Positions 55,530 to 64,000 of a stretch of 64,000 nucleotides of DNA are shown here, in pieces. Position 1 is the stretch's first letter, and every line of letters begins with the position of its first letter. A model generated the notes under the pieces. It did no database searches, had not been told where the DNA came from, and saw nothing but the letters and a program-made list of their open reading frames with translations. The translations under genes and the position numbers were made by a program. This DNA is from Membranipora membranacea (taxonomy: Eukaryota; Bryozoa; Gymnolaemata; Cheilostomatida; Membraniporidae), in the NCBI GenBank assembly GCA_914767715.1, contig OU612068.1, forward strand, positions 8,866,001-8,930,000, read 5' to 3'.

Positions 55530-57499
55530 CATCCACCATTGCTAAAATCAAAAATGGGAGAAAACTAATGGATCTAATGCTAGAAAAAGAAAACCACCTA
55601 AACGCAAAGTTACAACTGAGGGAACATCCCAGAGTGATGATACTCATTCTCAACCTGAACAGTGTACTATCTCTAGTGCTAAAAAGCTCGAAGTATCCAC
55701 CACTGATGGTTCTTCTGACTCATCATAAGTTGCAGCTTTTAGCAATTGTATCGTGAATGTTGATATGCTAACTAGTCTTCTTGAACGCTTCAACTGCAAT
55801 GGCTCAGAGACAAGTGTTACTGTCTGTCCAGTCTATGGACTAGCTACACGTGTAAATATACAATGCAATGCTTGTGATGTTACTACAAGCGAGGATCTCT
55901 GCAACACAATCTCAGGCAATCGTAAGTCTAACACTAATTCTGACTCTCCAATTTGCTCAAACTTTTAAAAGTTACTGCTGTGCTGGTAATTGATTGTTGG
56001 TTGTCACTCCGAGCAACTTCTTATCTGATAGTTGGTTGAAACTGAGGACGTTCTACAATTGTCCCATATAGTTGTCCAACATTGACTTTGATTATAATAT
56101 AAATTATGATTATATTCAATTTTCTTTAGGTCGAATTTATGACATCAACAGAAGATACGTACTGGCCGCAACAGCTACAGGAGGACATGAGAAATCAGCA
56201 GAGACCCTAGCAGCATACCTAGATCTGCCAAATCCAGTTCACACATACTCTGAACATCTAGAAATGATCGACAGCGGGGCAACTAGTATCGTTGCCGATA
56301 GTATGCAGAAAGCCGCTGAAGAGGCAAAAGAACATTTCCATAGTAACGATGTCACGGTTTCAGTTGATGGGACCTGGCAACGTAGAGGCTTTTCCAGTAA
56401 GGACGGTGTGGTTACAGTAGTGACTAATTTCGGAAAACACGAAGCCAATAAAGTAATCGATACCAAAGTCATGACCACCAACTGTAATATGTGTAATCAA
56501 CATAATCGTGACAATGTAAAACTCAGCACCATAGCCGCCCCACACAAGTGTTCTATCAACCGCGTAGGTTCTAGTGGGAAAATGGAATCCGACGGAGCTG
56601 TTACCTCTTTCCAACGGTCAGAAAAAAACTATGGTGTTAGATACACAAAGTATTTAGGGGATGGAGACAGTAAAGTTTTCTCCACAGTCACTGGTGAGAG
56701 CATATATGGTGACAGTGTAGCAATAGAGAAATTAGAGTGCATTGGTCATGTCCAGAAACGGATGGGTAAGGCTCTAATCAATATAGTAACTGATAACAAA
56801 ACCAAAAAGTTTGTTGTGGACAAAGATGGTCGCCTACTCCCAGGAAAAACCGTAGCCAACAAATCTCGTGCTGAAAAGATGTTTACTGGACTGGGAGGCG
56901 CCAAGAGACTCACCAAAAAACAGATATTATTGATACAAGGACACTATGGTGCTGCCGTGCGTGGTAATACGAGTATAGAGACTATGCGAAAGGCTATATG
57001 GGACATATATCACCACAGACCTGGCAATCATGACAACTGCCCTGAGTGGTGCGCTTCCCACACTTGAGATAGTGAGAAAGCCGACAAGAGCAAGCTGCGG
57101 AGGTTTGTGATGGACCTCATAAAGCCTGTGTTTGAGAGGCTTAGCTCAAACGAGTTACTCAGTAAATATCTGCATGGTGGCACGCAGAACGCAAATGAGA
57201 GCTTCTATAGCATCATTTGGAACCATTGCCCGAAGGAGAGGTTCTGTGGTCCCATCAGACTTTCACTCGCTGCACTCCACAGCTACAATAATTTTCAATG
57301 ATGGGCGGACTAGTTTGTTGAAACTTTTTAAACATGTTGGGCTCACCGTGGGGGAAATCATATGAACTATGCTAAACGAGAAGACTGTAAAAGAAGGCAA
57401 AAGTCCCGTGAGGCGTGTTCGGAAGCCAAAAAAGTTCGTAGAAAGTCTCAAACACATAATAGGGTCAAAGGAGACTATGATGGTGGTGCCTTTGATTAA
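55530..57499 (+). pseudogene. Mutator-like transposase-domain protein, broken
   Basis: The N-terminal basic tract (NARKRKPPKRKVTTEG, about 55577) ends at TAA 55728-55730, then VDMLTSLLERFNCNGSETS and a Cys-rich piece (CNACDVTTSEDLC) to 55968. After a non-coding gap, 56072-57066 is open for 331 codons: IYDINRRYVLAATATGG, VSVDGTWQRRGFSSK (DGTW at residues 99-102), YLGDGDSKVFSTV, LECIGHVQKRMGKAL and CPEWC, ending TGA at 57064-57066. The same frame continues GGTQNANESFYSIIWNHCPK, then a +1 shift near 57295 leads to FNDGRTSLLKLFKHVGL and a basic tail. Motif order matches the Mutator-like transposase domain found in many aquatic invertebrates (Pfam Mutator, as I recall PF20700). At least three disruptions. 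Confidence 0.75.
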
Positions 57500-57784
57500 A
57501 TTTCCTTTGTAAAACTCTGTAAATCATACACATATTATCTCATATTTTATAGCCAACTTTAATCCTCTTTTTCTCAGTTAGTGATTTTGTGCCGAAGTTG
57601 CTAACTTTAATTCGCATTTTCTCGGGATGTCAAAAAGATATATTCATAAACTTTTTTTTTAATAAAATGCTGAGAATCTTATCTACCGTGGCCCAGAAAG
57701 CCGGATAAAATTAAACTTATCTGCTGTGAATTTAATTTTAAAAAGGCCTGAATTGAATTAAACATTTCAGTGAATTTAATCACA

Positions 57785-57950
57785 CTTTTCTGCATTAAAC
57801 TTTTCTGCATCAAACTTTTCTACTCTGAATTAAACTTTTCTATTCTGCATCAAACTTTTCTGTTCTGCATCAAACTATTATACTCTGCATCAAACTATTT
57901 GTTCTGCTGCATCAAACTTTTCTACTCTGAATCAAACTTTTCCGCTCCAC
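57785..57950. repeat. Tandem CATCAAACTTTTCT repeat, left arm
   Basis: About eight degenerate units of 17-21 bases. The inverted counterpart is at 59950-60062. The 98-codon ORF over it is a repeat artefact. Confidence 0.85.
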
Positions 57951-57999
57951 TGATATCAACCACCCTATATACTATGTATTATTGTATGCAGGTCCTCAA

Positions 58000-59414
58000 T
58001 CTACAAATTTGCCTCACAGAATATTTTGGTGCACATTTTGTTAGAAGGAAGATGAAAGATGGGTAACCAGCTATTTTTGGGCGTTCCCAGTACAATTATT
58101 TTATACCATACATGCAGGTCTATTATTTAAGATTTGGTACCGTACAGGCTGTTATCCTCAGCTTTATAAACTAAAAGTTTTTGAGCAGGGAATTTCAATA
58201 ATACACAGGTATAAGAAATCAATACATTTATAAATGTTTGTTGAATTCCCAAATAGATTTTACAGCAAATGGAAAATCCTTACAACTGGGACCTTTTGTC
58301 GTATACAGTCACGATGAAACTTCAATTTCATTTGTGGGCCTAACCACTACTCTTATCATTCTTGTTAGTCAGCGAACAAGCCTAGTTTTTGGGAACAAAC
58401 TTTAATAGCGACCTTTACTATACTAAGGGCAACAGCTTATCACCAGCCCTAGACTGAATGGCCTCAGATCTTTCTTATACTATAAAAAAAGGGAATTTTT
58501 ATTGCTATCTTACTAATGGTAAAGTCATAAAATTTATTCTTCCACTCATTACCAATAATCGATTTCCATGAAATTTCTATAGTAACCAATATAACATTTA
58601 AAAAAAATGAAGCAATTAATGTATGGACATTGTTTTCTGCTAGCTTGACAATATGAACTCTGCAGCAATCTAAGTGAGGTCACTACAAATAAATGGGCTT
58701 ATGGTTTTGCTGGCCACAATCCTCACCCAAAAACCTAATTCATTCTGTTAGCACCGAGTCTGACCTAATACCACAATTTCAAACAATTTGTCAAACTTTT
58801 AATTGATACTGATACAAACATGACAATTCACACCAGTGGGTTGCTGCATAACCACACAGGAGATAATACTACTTCGATAATATCGACAGGCTAAAATTGC
58901 AGTTCAAGAAAACATCCCAATACATTAGGGAAATTTACTGGGAGTTTTTACCTAGGTAACATATACAGATGTAATAATAGTATTCCAAGTGGTGCGGAGG
59001 ATTTTGCAAGGGCCAGCCTCTACTAGGGTAATTATTTTAGTAAGAGCAGGTGTCATGAAATAGAATTGAATCTGGTCAGATGCCAGCTCTTTGTTTTCTA
59101 TGAGGTTTTATTGCTTTGCATCAGCAGAATGTTATACATTTTTGTTAGCAATCTGACTCATACATACTCAGACTCATACATGATAATAGCTTAGCTTCAG
59201 CTTATAGCCTAACGAAATTTGTGATAGGATGGGTCCGAAGAGAATGAGACTTTCTGTCTGTTGAGGCAATCAACAATTTCTATGGTGATTCACTTTTCAC
59301 ATTTATGTGCTGGACGGGTTTAGAATCCAACATACATGAAGAAATAATAATCTGTCTAGAAAAGCAAACAGAGGGTCTCCCTGTATAAACCAGTTTAAAT
59401 AGAGATTTCTGATA
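58000..59414. other. Interior of the long-inverted-repeat element, no gene
   Basis: AT-rich, no ORF of note and no transposase motif. Confidence 0.5.
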
Positions 59415-59759
59415 TACCCTATAGGAGTTAGCTAGAGTTTAATTTCGCTATCTGGACCTGGTACTAAATTTCACTAGTACTAAATTTCTAGGCTTACTAG
59501 TGAAAACAAAAAAAAAATGTCCTAGTTGGGATACGAACCCAGGGCATAAATCTCCGTCCGATTGCAAGGCAGACACTTAGACCACTACACCACGCTGCAT
59601 TTGCAAGCCAGCTTAGGTAAGGTGTATTCCTGTATAATTCTACATTGTTTATGAAACTATGGTGGGTGAGTTTAATTTAAGTTACACTAAATTTCGCAAC
59701 CTAGGTAACAACCGAAAAGCGAATCCTAAATGCCGCGAGAACTAAACTCCTATAGGGTA
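59415..59759. mobile_element. TA-flanked MITE containing a tRNA-like sequence
   Basis: Ends are TACCCTATAGGAGTT at 59415 and the complement AACTCCTATAGGGTA at 59759. With TA as target duplication, the repeats CCCTATAGGAGTT fit a Tc1/mariner-type MITE of about 341 bp. It sits inside the element at 57684-60496 and carries a minus-strand tRNA-like segment. Confidence 0.7.
59521..59595 (-). pseudogene. tRNA-like sequence (Ala-UGC-like)
   Basis: Minus strand: box A-like TGGTGTAGTGGTCTAAG, a loop CTTGCAA giving UGC at the anticodon position, box B-like GGTTCGTATCC and a T-run terminator just downstream (59505-59515 region). Acceptor ends do not pair and the anticodon and T stems each have a mismatch, so a functional tRNA is unlikely. 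A tRNA-derived SINE head or tRNA pseudogene captured in the MITE fits best. Confidence 0.5.
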
Positions 59760-60111
59760 GCTGTTCGAAAATGTTTGGGAGAAACGTATTGTCCATGCTG
59801 TGTGACTGTGGCCTTGATAAAGACATGCCATGCAGTTCTATTGCAAATCATCGATGATGGATTGAAATGAAAGCCTATTGACTATGGACTATTGGTAGAC
59901 TGAGGACCTACATACAGCAATGTGTAATATAGGGTGGTTGATATCAATGGAGCGGAAAAGTTTGATTCAGAGTAGAAAAGTTTGCTGCAGAGTAGAAAAG
60001 TTTGATGCAAAACAGAAAAGTTTGATGCAGAACAGAAAAGTTTGATGCAGAGAAGTTTGATTAAATTCAATGAAATGTTTAATTCAATTCAGGCCTTTTA
60101 AAATTAAATTC

Positions 60112-60446
60112 CAGACTTGCCAACCTAATTTTTCCAAAATGAGTACAAAAATTTGCAAAATGCTTGAAAATGCTTACAAAACTCCAGGGTGCCTCAAATG
60201 ACCAGAAAACGCCCCAAAAAATTTTTCAATACAATACAATTCAGCCATTACCAGATTTTTAGACTATTATTTAACCATGACACTCAAGTAAACACTAAAG
60301 ATAAAAGATGCGTTTTTGATTGCCAAATTAGATGAACAGGCGTTTGGAAAACCATAAATGAGTACAACTAGCGTTTTGCGTTTAAAACTCAATTAGTGTC
60401 AAATTAGCGTTTACAAACGCTTTATGCGTACAGGTTGGCAAGTATG
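60112..60446. mobile_element. 335-bp MITE nested in the right inverted repeat
   Basis: Ends CAGACTTGCCAACCT and AGGTTGGCAAGTATG are inverted repeats. AAATTC is duplicated at 60106-60111 and 60447-60452. The intact sequence of the other arm (57728-57735 region) shows the unoccupied site. The tips resemble the left end of the hAT at 44493 (CATACTTGCCAAG), though a 6-bp duplication is not the usual hAT length. Confidence 0.8.
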
Positions 60447-60502
60447 AAATTCACAGCAGATAAGTTTAGTTTTATCCGGTTTTCTGGGCCACAGTACTTA
60501 TC

Positions 60503-60974
60503 TGTGCTTTGACAAAGAGTTCTTTTGACTAGCTAGTATAGTTAGCCCTATGCTTTCACCTCTATAACCAATAGCCATGGTATTTTGCTTGATCGACTTT
60601 CTTGTGAATTTGTGTTGAATTAACACTACTATGGATGAATGCTCAATTGTCAAAGCGTGAATAGGGTCATAATAAACACCCTTCAACACATTTTGAATGG
60701 CTAACCCTAAGCCGCCAGCTCTGGCCATCCATCAAGTAGAGCGCTATCTTAGAACATTTTACTCCATAACTTTTGAAATATTATACTTGGAGAAAAAGTA
60801 AACACATATTTAGAATCAGCATGACAAACTTAACCAGAGTACCAATTTTCAAGTCTGTGCATGAGATAATTGTCGTACTAGGTATTAAGGTGGACCAATC
60901 ACCAACTAGATTCATTGTTATTCAACATCAAATGCAGGTAAATATTTACATTAGCACATTATACACACACAAAT
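60503..60974. other. No gene recognised
   Basis: Flank of the long-inverted-repeat element; short ORFs only. Confidence 0.5.
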
Positions 60975-61330
60975 AGCAGACAGATTTTTTTCCCTAGTTC
61001 AAAAACTCAGAAATATCTGGATTGCTCTTGGTTTGACATGTTATAAGTTATCTTATGTATGTATTGTCGGCGAGTCAGTCTCCAACTCTTTGGTATTGTG
61101 CACAAGACTTCTGCAAAACAGAGTCACTGGCAATATTATTAACAATACAAATGGCAGACACTAGACAGGTTTTTTATCCCAGTCAATATTATTATAGATT
61201 AGATGGTGTATAGTAGTGTATATTAAAAATTCAGAAATATCTGGATTCAAGTTGATATATTATATGCAGTATGCTTGGTGCACAGGACTTCTACATAAGA
61301 TGAGTCTCTGGCAATGTGTAACTGCCCCTG
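60975..61330. repeat. Local direct duplication of about 180 bp
   Basis: Two diverged copies share, in order, CAGAAATATCTGGATT, TTGTGCACA/TGGTGCACA.GACTTCT and CTGGCAAT. Confidence 0.65.
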
Positions 61331-61375
61331 GCTTGTTTTTTTTGCTTAAATTGAATTGAATTAATTGATCATGAT

Positions 61376-64000
61376 TAGGGGTTGAACGACCTCTTGAGGT
61401 TGGAGTTGAATTTCGGATACTTGACCTCGGATCCAACCACGAACCGGATCGGATATGTGTTATGCCTGATCCGAGATGATGATACGTTTAATTTACATTG
61501 AATTAGCATCACTTATCTCACTTAAAATGACAAGGAAGGAAGTATACATAGGGCCTAGTCATTATTCATTAAAAGTGTAAAAAAAAAGAAAAGATAATTG
61601 AGTTTGGATGAAGGCACTCATGTGATTCAGTAGTATTCATACCTATCTTATTTATCAGAGTTATCTATGTTGCTGATTAAATTTGATGGATGTATTTTTT
61701 CTGCTGAAATTGATAGAAACACCTATACTCGCTTCGTTGTGACTAGAACATAGGCCACAAATACATTGTAAGGATAAACGGTGGTATACTCTATAGCCCG
61801 ATGATGTTGAGAGGATTATTTGTTTAGGAAATTAGTCATAGCTCAAAATGTATTAGTGCTAAATCAACGCATGCACACAAATTATGCTAAATACAATTTT
61901 TATATAATCCTAATCAATCAATCAATCAATGCCTAGTCAATCTCTATTCTAACAAGACAACTGAGAGGCTTATAGTAGAAGTAGTAGAAGCAAATTAGAA
62001 GCAAATATTAGTGAGAAAAACAATGTCCAAGGTTTGGAAAGTTTTCACAACAATCCAGAAGGCTGGAACATCCTTTCATCAGTGTTCCATCTGTGAAACA
62101 ACTCTAACAAAAAGAAAAGACAGTGGAACAAGCCATCTTAAAAAACATATCGAAAGAAGACATTACGACAAATACAAAGAGCTCTTTGAGTCAGGGAAGC
62201 AGAAGGACATCAGCAATGCCATCACCAACAGCTCAAAGGCATCATCATCAAGCCAGCCAACTCTAATGGAGTTTACCCGAACAAAGGAACCACTTAAAAG
62301 GGACTCTCCAAAAGCTAAAGCCATCACCCAAGGTATTTTGGAGATGTTGGTGTTGGACCTGCAGCCAACAAGCTTCACAGAGGACAGTGGTTTCAGAGCT
62401 CTTATGAAGACTACTGAAAGTAGATATGTAATTCCTTCTCGATCAACTTTCCGCAACACTTCTATACCAGATTTATACTCAGAAATTCTTTCAAAAGTTA
62501 GAGGCGTGGTGGAAGACCATATGAAACAGCATGGTACTATATCGCTGACGACTGATGCCTGGACATCCCTAACAACAGGTAGCTTCATCACATATACCCT
62601 GCACTTCATCAAGGAAGCTTTTACCATGGTGTGCTACAATATTGGAACATTCGAGTATAAAGAGAGCCACACTGCGGACAATCTAAAAAACCATGTTTAC
62701 ACAGCTCTATACAAGGTGGGAATCTTAGAGCCACCACAGTCAGATGCCGATCCTGAGTCTGATGATGATACGGATACAGTAAAAGACAATGATGACCAGA
62801 CTCATTCTGATGAACTCTCTGGTGAGTGACTGATGTGCAAGGGCCAATGCTCATGTTATCACATTAAACTTTATACGCTTTACAAACATCATCATTTTAC
62901 CATAATCTTTATCGTAGTGCATAGCCAACTAGTGTCGCATAGGCTCCAGATTGGATCTTTGTCCAGTGGGGAATAAGATTCACTAATTTAACACATTTTT
63001 AATGAATTACAGGATGTCCATGGATGAGGACATGGACATTGATGATACTGAGCAGACGCCACAATCAGGTATAACAGATCAGGAGCTTGCAAACAGAAAC
63101 TGGACAATCTATGTGACTACCGACAATGCTTCTAACATCTCAAAAGCCGTTGAGGAGAGTCCGTTTGAGCATGTCACTGTAAACCTGAGCGTAAAGAAAG
63201 GCCTAGAGGTTGGAGCAGTTAAGAGTATGCTTAGCGATATCCGAGAGGTGGTAAAATACTTCACAAAGTTGTCAAAAGCCAAGTATGCTCTAGACCTAGA
63301 GGTAAGTTTCTGCTATGTTTAACTTATGTAGATATCCTGCATGCAATTAACTGTCTTGTGAACTTGTCTGTATGCCCGCACTTAACACCGTCTGCGCAGT
63401 CTATGAATGCTTTTGTCTAACATTAAGTCATCTTCAATTCAAACCAGCTAAGCTTAGCTCCTCTATATACCTAACCTAACTACTATCTTTATTGCAGCGT
63501 GCACAGACAAGAGCTAAAAAGCTTACACTGAATCCGATGTTAGATGTGCAAACAAGGTGGAATTCAACCTATGACATGCTGGTCCGGTATAGAGAGGCGT
63601 ATGAGGAAATACTTACTGCCTTGACAAAACTACAGGTACGTGTGTTTTTGTTGACTCGACTTATTCTATGACTAAAGCCAGCAGCCGAGGCTTCAAATGG
63701 TGTCTTGGAAATCAAATGAGGTACCGATGATTATGAATAAACAATGCTAATTATGCACTACCTTTGTGCATACTGAAAACTGTTGGTTTTATAGGCTATT
63801 TTTCAGACTTTTGCATAATATCCATGTTCTTTTAAAAAAAAAAGGACTGGAATTGTCATACACCGCAACAATGTGTAAACAACTTCAGTTTGCATCGTTT
63901 AAATGTACACCCATTTGCCATGATTTGATATTTTGTTGTTTTAGAACAAGGTTCTCTCCAAGTTATGGAGGCGAGTTGACCCTGAGGCAGTGGATGAGCT
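61376..64000 (+). mobile_element. Ac-type hAT transposon, 5' part (runs off right edge)
   Basis: The probable left end is TAGGGGTTGAACGACCTC near 61376, followed by GGATC/GGATCGG-rich subterminal sequence of a kind usual for ZBED-related hAT elements. The transposase exons begin at 62023. The right end and target duplication lie outside the window. Confidence 0.55.
62023..64000 (+). pseudogene. ZBED-like hAT transposase, partial
   Basis: Exon 62023-62821 (ATG chosen at MSKVWKVF, next to the BED domain) has a BED finger with C21, C24, H42, H47 (HQCSICETTL ... KKHIERRH), a Ser-rich linker (SSKASSSSQPTLMEFTRTK), SRSTFRNTSIPDLY and TISLTTDAWTSLTTGSFITY (first catalytic Asp). Exon 63013-63301 has WTIYVTTDNASNISKAVEE (second Asp). 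Exon 63498-63635 has DVQTRWNSTYDMLVRYREAY, and a last exon starts at about 63945 (SKLWRRVDPEAVDE). The junction 62821/63013 is out of phase by one base. The C-x-A-H motif expected before NLSVKKGLEV is missing, as if 15-18 bases were deleted. Probably inactive. Confidence 0.75.

Larger units (their letters stand above)
57684..60496. mobile_element. Long-inverted-repeat DNA transposon with nested insertions
   Basis: Inverted repeats of roughly 320 bp: the left starts TACCGTGGCCCAGAAAGCC at 57684, the right ends in the complement at 60496. CTTATC lies outside both ends (57678-57683, 60497-60502), a probable 6-bp target duplication. Each arm contains tandem units of about 20 bases (CTGCATCAAACTTTTCT). 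The right arm is interrupted by a separate 335-bp element, and the interior holds a TA-flanked MITE. No transposase ORF was seen, so it is non-autonomous. Confidence 0.75.

Noticed and set aside
57770-58066. 98-codon ORF with repeated IKLF/CSAS motifs (and its mirror at 59882-60070 minus)
   Set aside because: It is the translation of the CATCAAACTTTTCT tandem repeats in the transposon arms, not a gene.
59521-59595. Functional tRNA-Ala gene
   Set aside because: Acceptor stem does not pair, T and anticodon stems have mismatches, and it sits inside a MITE.
62163-62627. 154-codon minus-strand ORF
   Set aside because: Antisense shadow of the BED-finger hAT exon, which has clear domain motifs on the plus strand.
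1-64000. Prokaryotic-style systems (operons, CRISPR, toxin-antitoxin, phage defence)
   Set aside because: Introns, LINEs and animal transposon families throughout; no regular spaced repeats or operon-like ORF runs.

Overview
This is a eukaryotic, almost certainly invertebrate-animal, genomic window. It is AT-rich, with short exons bounded by GT/AG sites and long AT-rich introns. It carries an animal-type repertoire of transposable elements: RTE-, I/Nimb- and CR1/Rex1-like LINEs, hAT, PIF/Harbinger-like, P-type, and a Mutator-like transposase-domain family. There are no operons, ribosome binding sites, CRISPR arrays or functional rRNA/tRNA genes. A marine invertebrate would fit, but the sequence alone does not fix the phylum. 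All spliced models here were read by eye from open frames, splice sites and intron phase.

Layout. 0-0.8 kb: an uninterrupted minus-strand ORF running off the left edge (LINE-ORF1-like, coiled coil). 2-7.4 kb: a cysteine-rich multi-exon gene of unknown function, followed by a decayed tandem copy. The last intron of that copy contains a 2 kb DNA transposon with 8-bp target duplications. 7.6-8.3 kb: a Harbinger-like non-autonomous element. 9.7-13.3 kb: a degenerate minus-strand RTE-type LINE with a tandem duplication across its reverse-transcriptase active site. 15-18.8 kb: a tRNA-derived SINE, a perfect 71-nt palindrome, and broken P-type transposase and DUF7869-like genes. 18.9-32 kb: paralogous blocks carrying remnants of membrane-segment-plus-tail exons, a few unidentified ORFs and a broken YqaJ-type nuclease gene (29.4-30.4 kb). 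32.1-36.9 kb: an I/Nimb-like LINE, itself interrupted by an antisense CR1/Rex1-like LINE.

36.9-48.2 kb: exons of one or more unidentified genes, a TTAA-flanked foldback element, and a 57-bp coding-length minisatellite split by a complete hAT insertion (44.5-47.9 kb). 50.4-53.4 kb: 3' fragments of an I-like LINE (with RNase H) and a CR1-like LINE. 54-60.5 kb: a MITE, a Mutator-like transposase-domain pseudogene, and a long-inverted-repeat transposon containing two further nested elements. 61.4-64 kb: the 5' two thirds of an Ac-type hAT transposon that continues past the right edge.

Most recognisable coding sequence is parasitic and disrupted. The intact-looking pieces are the left-edge ORF, the four-exon cysteine-rich gene, and some exon groups with matching splice phase. 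I found no convincing new biochemical system. The best leads for novelty are the cysteine-rich duplicated gene, the membrane-exon paralog array, and the 19-residue repeat gene split by the hAT.
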